NCBI GenBank assembly: GCA_019090895.1
Contig: JAHRVB010000231.1
Location: 1 to 33,592, forward strand
Origin: Kangiellaceae bacterium
Lineage (GTDB): Bacteria; Pseudomonadota; Gammaproteobacteria; Enterobacterales; Kangiellaceae
Direction of reading: 5' to 3'
Length of the DNA: 33,592 bases
Part shown: positions 8,501 through 16,247 of the stretch, one piece after another
How the letters are laid out: each line of letters starts with the position of its first letter
How positions within the stretch are numbered: position 1 is the first letter of the stretch
The notes under the pieces: generated by a model
The model's database searches: none
What the model saw: the letters and a program-made list of their open reading frames with translations, nothing else
Told to the model about the DNA's origin: nothing
Program-made: the position numbers and the translations under genes

Positions 8501-8943
8501 AGCAAATAGATCACTCGATGTCGGGCCATCGCAGGAAACGGATCTAACTTTTGACGACTCAACCAACGGGCGATATAGGCTTTTCCAGATTGCTGCTTTT
8601 GCTGCTGATGAGTGGAGGGAGGTAGTCGGTGTAATCGAGTTTTCGATTCAATCGCCAGAGCCGCTAGATGCGCACAAGGAAAACCTTCTTTATTTGCTAG
8701 AGATGTAGCGTCCTCACAACTGCAACTACCAATAGTTTCTGTCAGTGGCCAATAGAGTATTTGTTTAAAGAACTTACCGTCGCACAAACAAGTGCCTTTA
8801 ATATATTTCTCATCTGAGATGTTTTGCCAATTAACAAGATTAGTTTCGAGCAGAATGGACAGACCGGCAATCAAACTCTTTTCAGAGAAGTGATGAGTCA
8901 GATGATCAACCGGCCCTTTGTAAGCCAGCGGTCTGTTAACCAT
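5584..8943 (-). CDS. SWIM zinc-finger SNF2-family DNA helicase/ATPase
   Basis: This 1119-residue bacterial Swi2/Snf2 protein would translocate on double-stranded DNA using ATP. A SWIM finger is near residues 74-92 (CSCEDA followed by CAH). A long middle region, about 100-640, corresponds to the bacterial SNF2-associated region and includes a basic KTKRKPKRKSRKE patch. The SNF2 ATPase core follows: Walker A ADDMGLGKT near 675-683, the DEAH-box equivalent DEAQ near 774, and LTGTPMENHLGELWSLF. The helicase C-terminal lobe has LISLKAGGVGLNLT and the arginine finger region RAYRIGQ near 1055. All core motifs are intact, so it should be active. It starts at ATG 8943. Biological roles for this class include transcription-complex recycling, repair and phage defence; the sequence does not choose between them. 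No partner genes of a known defence system flank it. Confidence 0.93.
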   Translation of the reverse strand: MVNRPLAYKGPVDHLTHHFSEKSLIAGLSILLETNLVNWQNISDEKYIKGTCLCDGKFFKQILYWPLTETIGSCSCEDATSLANKEGFPCAHLAALAIESKTRLHRLPPSTHQQQKQQSGKAYIARWLSRQKLDPFPAMARHRVIYLLQKKEHNWVVEVYKAYLTKESEYQLKNPINLKEAIDSELFGKKNTKFFSLADQQLLYFVHKKMGCTLNALSLNNDDEGAGSLEPHQFVINVDRTGNRMIRTLSQSGRLFWQSSHRASLSLSARNPNFWRDNQPIDLDKICANYFLDLKHNSIIEIFDEAAERSKTLFRQLMNKRVFDIQPIMKVTSTETVVPWRREDVYSFDIAKIAFLVNGKEFSLKNLLPLVLEREAKREFSEKLADFLVQIENLQVLEARYQLPITEKFHFGDREFDSHLSHMLPILNGLFELGWKIEIDKGFRLNQIAIDDWYIDVREGVDSTIKTKRKPKRKSRKEIEEPEQLNLLSDVEELIPEPVETEGFDWFDIEVGVKVKGQSINLMPYIVSLIHREELVFDSRSESSKDARIQIKLESGETLSLEKERVKSIFSSFVELSDEKSLNSDNRLRLPKSQFGRLLPLLETKKGRPKKSAEKSGSLNWINGKNLAKRAKQLASDKGVKSITIPRELIGELRDYQHAGLNWLQFLKKHHLGGILADDMGLGKTIQTLTHILVEKKEGRLKSPCLVIAPTTLLSNWEQETRKFAPSLKVMKLAGGKRQELYAKIPSMDLVVTSYGLVLRDINKLIKTCFHLVILDEAQVIKNTRSKITSAVNELRSNQRICLTGTPMENHLGELWSLFQFLMPGFLGSEYQFNQLYRQPIEKNQDYHRQTLLAKRVAPLMLRRTKTEVAKELPSKTEMVTLVELEESQADLYETIRISMMEQVDKAMSLETKNRNQFLIGNALLKLRQVCCHSRLIKLESAQKINSSAKISWLKDRLPTMVEQGRRILLFSSFTSMLDIIAEELNSLELPFLMLTGKSKHRGELVEQFQKSQIPIFLISLKAGGVGLNLTAADTVIHYDPWWNPAAEQQANDRAYRIGQDKPVFVYKLITKGTVEEKIQQMQLQKHKLAQGLYDQESLDTMNLTTEDWQALFQPIDGF

Positions 8944-9227
8944 AGTCTAAGTCCGAACGTAATTTTAATTATTATGAAGCAGTCCAGTCTAGCAAAGTTT
9001 GTTGGTCAATTAAAAGCTATTTATTATCAATGGGTCACAATATGTCCATCAAATCTATCAAGGAGTATCTGGCAATTTTTAGTGACTAAATTTGAGCCAT
9101 TGTATCCGTAATAAAATTTTAATTGTAAATGCAACTAAACGAGTAAAATTTAAAAAAATTCACCGTGGAGCATTATCATTTGAACCGAACTAATCGTCTA
9201 GGCGGCTCCGTTTTATTAACGTTGAAC

Positions 9228-9254
9228 GCTGTTCTTCACTGAGTGAATCACAGC
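9228..9254. repeat. 27-bp nested palindrome
   Basis: GCTGT (9228-9232) pairs with ACAGC (9250-9254), and TTCACT (9235-9240) pairs with AGTGAA (9242-9247) about a single central G at 9241. Two unpaired dinucleotides (TC/TC) lie symmetrically between the arms. The near-exact dyad symmetry fits a dimeric regulator site better than an RNA hairpin, because the one-base centre is too short for a loop. Confidence 0.6.
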
Positions 9255-9352
9255 TTCGTAGGAACAGATTATTTCTGCCAGCTAACTCTCAAGAGCAGCC
9301 AACAAACTTAAAAGAAGTGTTGTTCAAAAAGGGTCTAAATAATATCTGTTTG

Positions 9353-9372
9353 AGATTATTTTTGAATAATCT
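9353..9372. repeat. perfect 8-bp hairpin with 4-base loop
   Basis: AGATTATT (9353-9360) and AATAATCT (9365-9372) flank TTTG. The left arm is also complementary to an upstream copy: AAATAAT at 9337-9343 pairs with ATTATTT at 9355-9361. The two foldings are therefore mutually exclusive. Confidence 0.6.
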
Positions 9373-9386
9373 ATCGTCGGCTTATT

Positions 9387-9419
9387 GTTCGAGAAAAAAT
9401 CGAACTGATAGTTGTTCGA
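9387..9419. repeat. three-arm competing inverted repeat (GTTCGA/TCGAAC/GTTCGA)
   Basis: GTTCGA (9387-9392) pairs with TCGAAC (9400-9405) across a GAAAAAA loop. The same TCGAAC can instead pair with a second GTTCGA at 9414-9419. Read on the minus strand, the first hairpin has a T-rich loop. It may be part of the transcription stop after the cyclophilin gene. Confidence 0.55.
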
Positions 9420-9420
9420 A

Positions 9421-9479
9421 AAACGAGCATAGCCAGCACCATGATCAACATGCGATCATGGCCTCGATTGATCTCGTTT
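9421..9479 (-). terminator. candidate branched terminator after the cyclophilin gene
   Basis: CCATGATC (9439-9446) and GATCATGG (9454-9461) form a perfect 8-bp hairpin. It is enclosed by AAACGAG (9421-9427) and CTCGTTT (9473-9479). On the minus strand the outer arm ends in CTCGTTTTT, giving a T-run as expected for termination of the gene that stops at 9487. The large interior makes it an atypical terminator. Confidence 0.45.
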
Positions 9480-9486
9480 AAAGGTA

Positions 9487-10116
9487 TTAATCGTTCTTAG
9501 GGGGAAGCAATACAGCTCTTTTAAGAAGAATGGTTCGGACGGGGACATTTTCCCAATGTAGTTGAGGATGAATATGTACTTCAACTGCAGAAATTAGTTC
9601 GAGCACTTCTTCACCTTCTATTACATTTCCAAAAACTGTGTAACCCCACTGTTTACCAGGATCCAATCCTTCATTATCCGTCATATTAAAATAGAATTGT
9701 CGCATCGCCGAGTGCGGATCTTTTTCTCTTGCCATAGCAATGGTAAACATCTCGTTTTTAAGACCGTTACCAGACTCGTTAAAAATGGGTTTTATTCGGT
9801 CCCGTTCTGCCATATTTTTGTCATAGCCACCACCTTGAACGACAAACTCTTTTTCAACTCGGTGAAAAATAGTTCCATCGTACGAACCATTATTCACGTA
9901 ATAAAGAAAATTGTTAACGGTAATTGGTGCTTTATAACGGTCTAGTTCAACAACTATTTTTCCAACAACTGTGTGCATTTCGACCACCGGAAATAATTCG
10001 TCCGGTTGAATTTCAGCACCCGGCTGAGGGGCTGCGTTTACTAGCGCTATTTTGCTTAATAAAATTAGGCAAATTGGCAGGAATAGCTTGTTAGAAATAA
10101 TATCAATCGTTCTCAT
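9487..10116 (-). CDS. exported cyclophilin-type peptidyl-prolyl cis-trans isomerase
   Basis: This 209-residue cyclophilin would catalyse proline isomerisation during folding of exported proteins. A signal peptide is visible: a short basic N terminus, a hydrophobic LPICLILLSKIAL core, and a probable cleavage after VNA near residue 28. Cyclophilin marks follow: GTIFHRVEKEFVVQGGGY with the catalytic Arg in FHR and the Gln in VQGGG, then AMAREKDPHSAMRQFYFNM. The usual AxSQF reads AMRQF, a small deviation from the family. ATG 10116 is preceded by TTAGGAAT at good spacing. The stop of the aldehyde dehydrogenase gene is only 17 bases upstream, so it is probably the last gene of the transcript carrying ubiH and ubiI. 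It resembles PpiA most in size and location, but I do not assign that symbol firmly. Confidence 0.9.
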   Translation of the reverse strand: MRTIDIISNKLFLPICLILLSKIALVNAAPQPGAEIQPDELFPVVEMHTVVGKIVVELDRYKAPITVNNFLYYVNNGSYDGTIFHRVEKEFVVQGGGYDKNMAERDRIKPIFNESGNGLKNEMFTIAMAREKDPHSAMRQFYFNMTDNEGLDPGKQWGYTVFGNVIEGEEVLELISAVEVHIHPQLHWENVPVRTILLKRAVLLPPKND

Positions 10117-10133
10117 TTTTTATTCCTAACAGG

Positions 10134-11558
10134 CTAGTTCAATCCAGAAATTGCTTTAATTTCCAGGTAGTCGTCGAACCCATGCTCTCCCCACTCCCGT
10201 CCATTACCTGACTGCTTGTAACCGCCAAAGGGAGTCATGATATCACCGGTGTTACCGTTAATATTTATATTGCCTGCTCTTATTCGAGATGCAACATATC
10301 CGAGCACTTCATTGTCAGTTCCTTGAATATAACCTGCTAATCCATAGGGAGTATCATTGGCTATCGCTATCGCTTCGTCGATGTTCTGATAAGGTATAAT
10401 CGAAAGCACGGGACCAAAAATTTCTTCTTTAGCAATGGTCATATCATTTGATACTTGTGAAAAAACCGTAGGCATTACAAAGAACCCTTTTTCTAAACCC
10501 GCAGGCCGCTGTAATCCACCGGTTACTAGCTTCGCGTCTTCATCAATACCAACTTGAATCAATCTTCTAATTTTATTGTACTGTAATTCGCTTACCACCG
10601 GTCCCATTGTCGTTTTTTCGTCTGAAGCTGGCCCAACAATTATTTTGTGAGCGACTTGCGCCGCAATAGTCTCAGCTTGTTCAATTTTTTCGGCAGGTAC
10701 TAACATTCGAGTTGGTGCATTACAAGACTGACCACTGTTGGTAAATACCCCGTAAGCGCCTTGTTTCACCGCTCTTTCAAAATCAGCATCGGGCAAAATA
10801 ATATTAGCGGACTTACCACCCAACTCTTGTGCGACTCGTTTAATAGTGGGGGCTGCATTTTGAGCAACCAACGAACCTGCACGAGTAGATCCCGTGAATG
10901 AAACCATATCGACTAAAGGATGAGAACTTAGTGCAGAGCCGACGCCAACGCCATCACCATTGACTAAATTGTAGACACCGGCGGGCACACCAGCTTGATC
11001 CATCACTTCGGAAAAAACGTAGGCCGATAGCGGCGCGATTTCAGAAGGCTTTAAGACGACGGTACAGCCAACAGCTAATGCTGGTGCAACTTTACAAGTG
11101 ATTTGATTAAGAGGCCAATTCCAAGGTGTGATTAATCCGCAAACACCTATCGGTTCTTTAACAATTGTGCTTGCGCCATGAGCCTGTTTAAATTTGAAAT
11201 CTTTAAGCACTTTATAGGCGGCCTTTATATGCGCTAAACCGGAGCCAGTTTGTGCTTTCACTGCTAGCTGAGTTGGCGCTCCCATTTCCATTGAAATGGC
11301 ATCAGCAATATCATTATAACGACTTTTAAATGCACTAATAATCGATTCCAGCAGTTCCAGTCTTTCATTAACTGAACTTAATCCATATTGCGTAAACGCT
11401 TGATAAGCAGCATTGACTGCGTTATCCAGATCAACCTCATTACCGAGTGAAATAACGCCGCAAGTTGACTCATCCGATGGATTAATTACTTCTACGGTCA
11501 CCCCACTATTTGCGGTTACCCATTGACCATTGATATAAAATTTATCGTAAGCTTTCAT
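10134..11558 (-). CDS. NAD(P)-dependent aldehyde dehydrogenase family protein
   Basis: This 474-residue cytoplasmic protein of the ALDH superfamily oxidises an aldehyde to the acid. The oxyanion Asn lies in TPWNWP near residue 146, the general base Glu in QELGGKSAN near 244, and the nucleophile Cys in SGQSCNAPTR near 278. The C-terminal EEIFGPVLSI segment, which contacts the cofactor, is present. Length is normal for the family. ATG 11558 is preceded by AAGGAAAT. It follows ubiI by 37 bases on the same strand and so is likely co-transcribed, but no part of ubiquinone synthesis needs an ALDH. The substrate cannot be read from the sequence. Confidence 0.92.
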   Translation of the reverse strand: MKAYDKFYINGQWVTANSGVTVEVINPSDESTCGVISLGNEVDLDNAVNAAYQAFTQYGLSSVNERLELLESIISAFKSRYNDIADAISMEMGAPTQLAVKAQTGSGLAHIKAAYKVLKDFKFKQAHGASTIVKEPIGVCGLITPWNWPLNQITCKVAPALAVGCTVVLKPSEIAPLSAYVFSEVMDQAGVPAGVYNLVNGDGVGVGSALSSHPLVDMVSFTGSTRAGSLVAQNAAPTIKRVAQELGGKSANIILPDADFERAVKQGAYGVFTNSGQSCNAPTRMLVPAEKIEQAETIAAQVAHKIIVGPASDEKTTMGPVVSELQYNKIRRLIQVGIDEDAKLVTGGLQRPAGLEKGFFVMPTVFSQVSNDMTIAKEEIFGPVLSIIPYQNIDEAIAIANDTPYGLAGYIQGTDNEVLGYVASRIRAGNININGNTGDIMTPFGGYKQSGNGREWGEHGFDDYLEIKAISGLN

Positions 11559-11595
11559 TTTATTTCCTTAATTCTCAAGTAATACCAATGGTTAA

Positions 11596-12807
11596 CTACA
11601 GACCCATCGCTTTTTTAATGATTATTTCTTTTGCTATAGGCACCTTATTCAACGCCGACATTGCGAAATTTCTAACAAGAGTTATTGGCATAGTTTGATT
11701 TGCAAATATATGTTTAAAGGCGCTCATAGCATTTTGCATCACTAGATTCTCTGTTTTTCGTTCACGCTCGAATGGTCTTAAGTTTTCAATTAAACCAAAA
11801 TCCCTGTTTTTCTCAATTAGTCTTTTAATTAATGCCGAAAGACAACTAACGTCCTGAAATCCAAGATTAACTCCTTGCCCTGCAAGCGGATGTATCGTAT
11901 GGGCGGCATCACCTATAAGAGCCACGCGATTAACTAGATATCGTTCCGTATGTCGTTTAACCAGTGGGAAACCCAAAAACTTTGATACAAGTTCAACTTT
12001 TCCTAATCTTGACTCAAAATTATGCTGAAGTTGAATGGCAAACTCTTCCGAGTTTAGCTGCTGTATTTTCTCTGCTTTGTCTTTATCTAAGGACCACACT
12101 ACAGAACAAAGGTTATTTTGTGGTAATGGCAAAAATGCAATCGGGCCTGTCGGAGTAAATCTTTGCCAAGCCGTGTGTTCGTGTGATTGTGCTGTTTTAA
12201 CATTGGCAACGAATGCTATTTGCTGATAATCAGTTTCGCTATATCGGATATTTAGCTTTTTTCTAACCGTTGAATGAGCGCCATCAGCACCAATTAATAA
12301 TTGGCTGCTCATTGAACGACCATCTTCGAGTCGGATGTTCACCGATGATTCTGTCGTTTCAATTGACTCTATTTCTGAACCGAATCGACATTCAATATTG
12401 CCATATGATTCAATCACTTTTATGAGGGCCGCTTGGATCACTTTATTTTCGACGATGACTCCTAAATCTTGTCGTGCTAGTTGCGCTGCCGAGAACTCAA
12501 TCTTGCCGGAACCATCACCATCCCAAACGTTCATCATTTGATAGTCAGCCTGACGGGAAAGCGGTATGTTTTGCCATGCGCTAACTTCGGTTAATAATTG
12601 ACGGTTTGCAGGGCTGATAGCACTGACTCGAATATCGAAATCCGACCCATCGACCACTTTGTCTACAAGCAATTCATCTGTGACTGACTGAGCGAAATCT
12701 TGTTTTTCGACAATCAGGATTTTCTTGCCTGTTTCGGCCAGAGCCGCAGCCATCGCTAGACCCACCATTCCGCCACCAATGATCGCAATATCGAAATTCA
12801 ACGCCAC
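11596..12807 (-). CDS. ubiI: FAD-dependent 2-octaprenylphenol hydroxylase (UbiI/VisC family)
   Basis: This 403-residue class A flavin monooxygenase of the UbiH/COQ6 family inserts an oxygen into the ring of the ubiquinone precursor; UbiI acts at C5 in E. coli. The FAD site GGGMVGLAMAAALAETG is at the N terminus. The family DG-type motif GADGAHSTVR is near residues 165-180, and GDAAHTIHPLAGQGVNLGFQD near 290-310 binds FAD. The start is GTG 12807, preceded by AAGGACT with 8 bases of spacing. It is assigned UbiI rather than UbiH because it is the downstream paralogue in the order pepP-ubiH-ubiI known from E. coli. The assignment of ring position rests on that order alone, as the two proteins share motifs. 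Confidence 0.88.
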   Translation of the reverse strand: MALNFDIAIIGGGMVGLAMAAALAETGKKILIVEKQDFAQSVTDELLVDKVVDGSDFDIRVSAISPANRQLLTEVSAWQNIPLSRQADYQMMNVWDGDGSGKIEFSAAQLARQDLGVIVENKVIQAALIKVIESYGNIECRFGSEIESIETTESSVNIRLEDGRSMSSQLLIGADGAHSTVRKKLNIRYSETDYQQIAFVANVKTAQSHEHTAWQRFTPTGPIAFLPLPQNNLCSVVWSLDKDKAEKIQQLNSEEFAIQLQHNFESRLGKVELVSKFLGFPLVKRHTERYLVNRVALIGDAAHTIHPLAGQGVNLGFQDVSCLSALIKRLIEKNRDFGLIENLRPFERERKTENLVMQNAMSAFKHIFANQTMPITLVRNFAMSALNKVPIAKEIIIKKAMGL

Positions 12808-12843
12808 AATTTTAGTCCTTATTATCTTTCATTCAGGTAAGTT

Positions 12844-14145
12844 CTACTTGTTGCGCAGACTTAGTCCACGAGTAAGCTTGGCCGAATGGCCTGACAACCC
12901 CATCGCAGAATTAGCTAATTGCGCTTTAAGTAACGGTATTTTGTCGAATAAATTAAGAGCTTTATCTCGGGCAAAAATGAGAGGTAAAAAATCAGAGCTA
13001 AATATTCGCACCAAAGAATCAGTCGCTAAAATCGTTTTACGCCAATCATCTTTTCGCGAATTGACATAGTTCGTTAGAAATTCATCACTTCCTAGTAGAT
13101 TGCTTGAATCTCCTGAATCGAATTTACTCCGACTATTATCCATTGATGTTCCCTCAATATGTTCACACAATGCTGCGACATCTCTAAGACCTATATTAAA
13201 CCCTTGTCCAGCGATAGGATGCAAGGTATGGGCAGAATTTCCTAATAATAACAATCGTTTCGAATAAGGTTTTTCTGCAACCTGAAGCGCTAGAGGATAT
13301 TGGAAACGTTGACCTACTTTATTAATTCTACCTAAACGATAGCCAAAAGCGGCTTGTAGTTGTTCGATAAACTGTCGCTCATCGTATTGCATTATATGAT
13401 CGATATTGTCTTTGTTTTGACACCACACGAGGGATAACCGGTTTCGCGTTAAAGGTAGCAAAGCCAGCGGTCCATTAGGAGTAAACCTTTCGAAGGCTCT
13501 ATTTTGATGTGCCAGGTCCGTAGATATATTGGTAATTACGGCATATTGATTATAGTCGCTTCTGTTCGACTCAATACCTGCTAGACGTGCAACCGAAGAG
13601 AAAGTTCCATCCGTTCCCAACAGTAACTTCGCTGAAATTTGAACGGGCGTTTCGGTGTACTCAGTTGGCTGTTTAGAAACGCAAAGACGGCTAATAATGT
13701 CTACTTTAATCCAGTCCTCTCGATTTTCCTGTTCGTCAATACTGACTAAATCAAAAGGGCAATATACTTGAATATTACTTCGCTGATTGATGAGCTCCCA
13801 TAATAGCGGACCGGTTTGGTCCAAAGGGATAACCTCACCAAGCGCTTCGACAGAATAATCTGAAGCATTTAACCGAGCAAAGCCGAAATGCCCTTGATCA
13901 GACACGTGAATATGTTGGATAGATTCAGCAAGAGGCTGAATTTTTGGCCAGATGCCAAGGCTTTTAAAAATGGCTACGGAACTGGCGGAAAGAGCCACCG
14001 CCCTTTGATCGAAGCTCGGACTGGTTGCGAGGTTCGGCTGAACAGCTTCGACCAGAGCGATCTCCAACCCCATTTTAGCCAGTACCAACGCTGTGGTTGC
14101 ACCAACTAATCCGCCACCAGCAATAATGATATCGAACGTTTTCAT
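12844..14145 (-). CDS. ubiH: 2-octaprenyl-6-methoxyphenol hydroxylase (UbiH)
   Basis: This 433-residue flavin monooxygenase performs a ring hydroxylation (C1 in E. coli) in aerobic ubiquinone synthesis, probably in the soluble Ubi complex. Motifs are GGGLVGATTALVLAKMG at the N terminus, DQRAVALSASS near 46-56 (typical of UbiH), LGTDGTFSSVAR, and GNSAHTLHPIAGQGFNIGLRD. The GD of the last motif reads GN, as in several UbiH proteins. It is slightly longer than the E. coli protein because of a Ser/Asp-rich insertion near residue 340. Starts at ATG 14145, with no clear Shine-Dalgarno. It lies 34 bases after pepP and 36 bases before ubiI, consistent with one operon. Confidence 0.92.
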   Translation of the reverse strand: MKTFDIIIAGGGLVGATTALVLAKMGLEIALVEAVQPNLATSPSFDQRAVALSASSVAIFKSLGIWPKIQPLAESIQHIHVSDQGHFGFARLNASDYSVEALGEVIPLDQTGPLLWELINQRSNIQVYCPFDLVSIDEQENREDWIKVDIISRLCVSKQPTEYTETPVQISAKLLLGTDGTFSSVARLAGIESNRSDYNQYAVITNISTDLAHQNRAFERFTPNGPLALLPLTRNRLSLVWCQNKDNIDHIMQYDERQFIEQLQAAFGYRLGRINKVGQRFQYPLALQVAEKPYSKRLLLLGNSAHTLHPIAGQGFNIGLRDVAALCEHIEGTSMDNSRSKFDSGDSSNLLGSDEFLTNYVNSRKDDWRKTILATDSLVRIFSSDFLPLIFARDKALNLFDKIPLLKAQLANSAMGLSGHSAKLTRGLSLRNK

Positions 14146-14179
14146 TTTGACTAAATGCTCATTATTAGATATTGATCGC

Positions 14180-15496
14180 CTAAACCGAGCTAGACATCAA
14201 CTTTTCAATGGCTGCAGCTTCTTTTATGGCCGACTTAGAAAGAACTTCTCGCCCCTTTTTGATTACTAGCACATCATCTTCAATACGAATCCCAATACCC
14301 CACCATTTTTTAGCTAATCCTGCTGTATTGGGCGCGAAGTAAAGGCCAGGTTCCACAGTTAACACCATACCAACCTGTAACGTTCGAGGTTCCTTTTCGA
14401 TCAGATAATCGCCGACATCATGTACATCTAGGCCTAACCAATGTCCCGTTTTATGCATGTAAAAAGGTTTATAAGCTTCTTCATCAACTAATTGCTCAAC
14501 ATTACCTTCAAGGATACCCATTTCGACTAATCCCTTTGTTAGAACTTTCACTGCAGCATCATGTGGTGCGGTCCACGGCTTACCAGGTTTAACTTCTTTT
14601 ATCGCTTCTTTATTGGCTTTCAATACCCAATTGTAAGCTTGCAATTGCTCAGCACTAAATTGACCATTAATTGGAAAAGTACGGGTAATATCGGCTGCGT
14701 ATCCCTCCAATTCAGCACCGGCATCTATCAGTAACAGATCACCATTGAGAAGTGGTTGATCGTTTTCTACGTAATGCAAAATACAGGCATTATTGCCACC
14801 AGCGACAATAGAGTTATAAGCTTCGTGGCGCGCTCCCCTTTTTGCAAACTGGTATTTGATTTCGGCTTCTATCTCCAGCTCGTTCTTGCCTGGTTGACAT
14901 TCCTTCATTGCTACCATATGAGCCTGCGCTGAAAGCTCAGCTACTTGCCTCATGATTTTGATTTCTGCGGGGCTTTTAAACAGCCGCATATCATGTAATA
15001 CATGACTTAAATCGATCAGCTCACCCGGAGGATGAGCACCCGTTTTTACCTGCATTCGGAGTATATTTATCCATCCCATGATATTATTATCAAACTCGGA
15101 ATGATTACCGAATTCATAATAAATTCGTTCGCGACCTTCCATTAACCCAGGCAAAATATCATCTATATCTTCAATTGGAAATGCATCACTGCATCCAAAC
15201 TGTTTTATCGCTCCCTCTTGACCAAATCGCCGACCATGCCATGTTTCCATGACTTCGTCTTTTTCTCGGCAAAAAAGAATGTATTCTCCCTGTTCTCTAC
15301 CTGGCAGCAGGACAATGACTGATTCAGGCTCAGGGAAACCGGACAAAAAATGAAAATCACTATGCTGACGGAAACGAAATTCAGTGTCTCGACTTCGAGT
15401 AACTTCCGAATTTGATGGAAGGATCGCAATGGAATTATTACCCATAAAATTCATCAATTTACGCCGACGGCGGGTATATTCTGCTTTTTTAATCAT
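14180..15496 (-). CDS. pepP: Xaa-Pro aminopeptidase (aminopeptidase P)
   Basis: This 438-residue M24B metallopeptidase removes an N-terminal residue that precedes proline. The N-terminal AMP_N domain (residues about 5-140) includes FLSGFPEPESV. The pita-bread catalytic domain carries the dinuclear metal ligands: two Asp in LIDAGAELEGYAADITRTF, His in HKTGHWLGLDVHDVG, Glu in LTVEPGLYF and Glu in GIRIEDDVL. All are present, so the enzyme should be active. Length matches the E. coli enzyme closely. It lies 41 bases downstream of the ygfB-type gene in the conserved ygfB-pepP-ubiH-ubiI order. Confidence 0.95.
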   Translation of the reverse strand: MIKKAEYTRRRRKLMNFMGNNSIAILPSNSEVTRSRDTEFRFRQHSDFHFLSGFPEPESVIVLLPGREQGEYILFCREKDEVMETWHGRRFGQEGAIKQFGCSDAFPIEDIDDILPGLMEGRERIYYEFGNHSEFDNNIMGWINILRMQVKTGAHPPGELIDLSHVLHDMRLFKSPAEIKIMRQVAELSAQAHMVAMKECQPGKNELEIEAEIKYQFAKRGARHEAYNSIVAGGNNACILHYVENDQPLLNGDLLLIDAGAELEGYAADITRTFPINGQFSAEQLQAYNWVLKANKEAIKEVKPGKPWTAPHDAAVKVLTKGLVEMGILEGNVEQLVDEEAYKPFYMHKTGHWLGLDVHDVGDYLIEKEPRTLQVGMVLTVEPGLYFAPNTAGLAKKWWGIGIRIEDDVLVIKKGREVLSKSAIKEAAAIEKLMSSSV

Positions 15497-15537
15497 ATTA
15501 TTGTTAAAGCCTGATAAGACGAGTCTCTCATTATCAA

Positions 15538-16131
15538 TTAATGGAAGGTATCATTGCCAACCGCTGGTTTGACATCTACCGACTCTAGTTTATACACCAA
15601 TTCTAAATAAACGACTTTGACGGCAACTTTAATATGCTCAATTAGCGTGAGCAACGCAACTTGCGATTCCTCACTGTCATCAGCTGATAAATCCAATTGC
15701 GCAATTTCACTGATATCTTGCAAAGATTCGGACACTTCAGGACTTTCAAGTGAAGCATCACCCAGTTGCAGCCCAAAGCCTAACAAATAGCCTTGGCTCC
15801 ACAACGATAAAGATTCTATTCGGTCAACCAGTGGATAATCTTCTCCAGGAAGTAGAATTGGCGCTAACACTTCTTGCTCTCGAAAAGCTTTGTGACTTTC
15901 AATATAGAGTTTTTTCAACTGCCGAGCCCCATCTTCAGAGAGAGGCTGGCCATCATTGGCGACCTCTAAAATAGTTCCAAGCCATTTATCATCACTCTGC
16001 TTAAGTCCGGCAGAAATCATTCCTGCCAGGACTCCTTGAAATTCCGAAGCATTGATTTCACAATCAGCATTTGCTAAAGATTCTTCGAATGATTCGTACC
16101 AATTGGGGGAGTTTTCTTCAAATTCGCTCAT
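15538..16131 (-). CDS. ygfB: YgfB/YecA family protein (UPF0149)
   Basis: This 197-residue acidic protein of the UPF0149 family fits by its FQGVLAGMISAG segment near residue 30, LLPGEDYPL near 95-105 and LSLWSQGYLLGFGL near 110-125, then a mostly helical acidic C terminus. I place the start at ATG 16131 (SEFEENSP) instead of a TTG 21 bases further out. YgfB is known in Pseudomonas as a modulator of cell-wall recycling and beta-lactamase expression; whether that applies here is unknown. It is the first gene of the minus-strand pepP-ubiH-ubiI group and divergent from zapA, which is the standard gammaproteobacterial arrangement. Confidence 0.9.
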   Translation of the reverse strand: MSEFEENSPNWYESFEESLANADCEINASEFQGVLAGMISAGLKQSDDKWLGTILEVANDGQPLSEDGARQLKKLYIESHKAFREQEVLAPILLPGEDYPLVDRIESLSLWSQGYLLGFGLQLGDASLESPEVSESLQDISEIAQLDLSADDSEESQVALLTLIEHIKVAVKVVYLELVYKLESVDVKPAVGNDTFH

Positions 16132-16189
16132 TTTTACTGCTCTAATACTCAATATTGGTTAAATACTTACGATTTTAGGCATTATATCA

Positions 16190-16218
16190 TTGACCATTGC
16201 ATAGATGCGCTCTATATT
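16190..16218 (+). promoter_or_regulatory. candidate sigma70 promoter for the coiled-coil gene and zapA
   Basis: TTGACC (16190-16195) and TATATT (16213-16218) are spaced by exactly 17 bases, with a start expected near 16225 and the first ATG at 16248. It is a near-consensus promoter in the divergent gap with ygfB. Confidence 0.55.
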
Positions 16219-16247
16219 AAAATCATACTAAAAAACAACAGTTTGCC

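Larger units (their letters stand above)
8944..9486. other. 543-base gene-free region rich in inverted repeats
   Basis: No credible coding frame covers this stretch; the plus-strand frame ending at 9111 runs antisense into the helicase and resembles nothing. It contains at least five perfect inverted repeats between 9228 and 9479, the main ones listed separately. It lies between the helicase start (minus) and the cyclophilin stop (minus), so it must hold the helicase-proximal promoter and the cyclophilin terminator. A small RNA gene is possible but not demonstrated. Confidence 0.6.

Noticed and set aside
5584..8943. SNF2 helicase as part of a DISARM-like or other defence island
   Set aside because: No methyltransferase, phospholipase-D, nuclease or DUF1998-type partner lies beside it; the neighbours are surface-polymer genes and housekeeping genes.
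8824..9111. 95-codon plus-strand open frame overlapping the helicase start
   Set aside because: It is mostly antisense to the SNF2 gene, has no convincing ribosome site and shows no family features.
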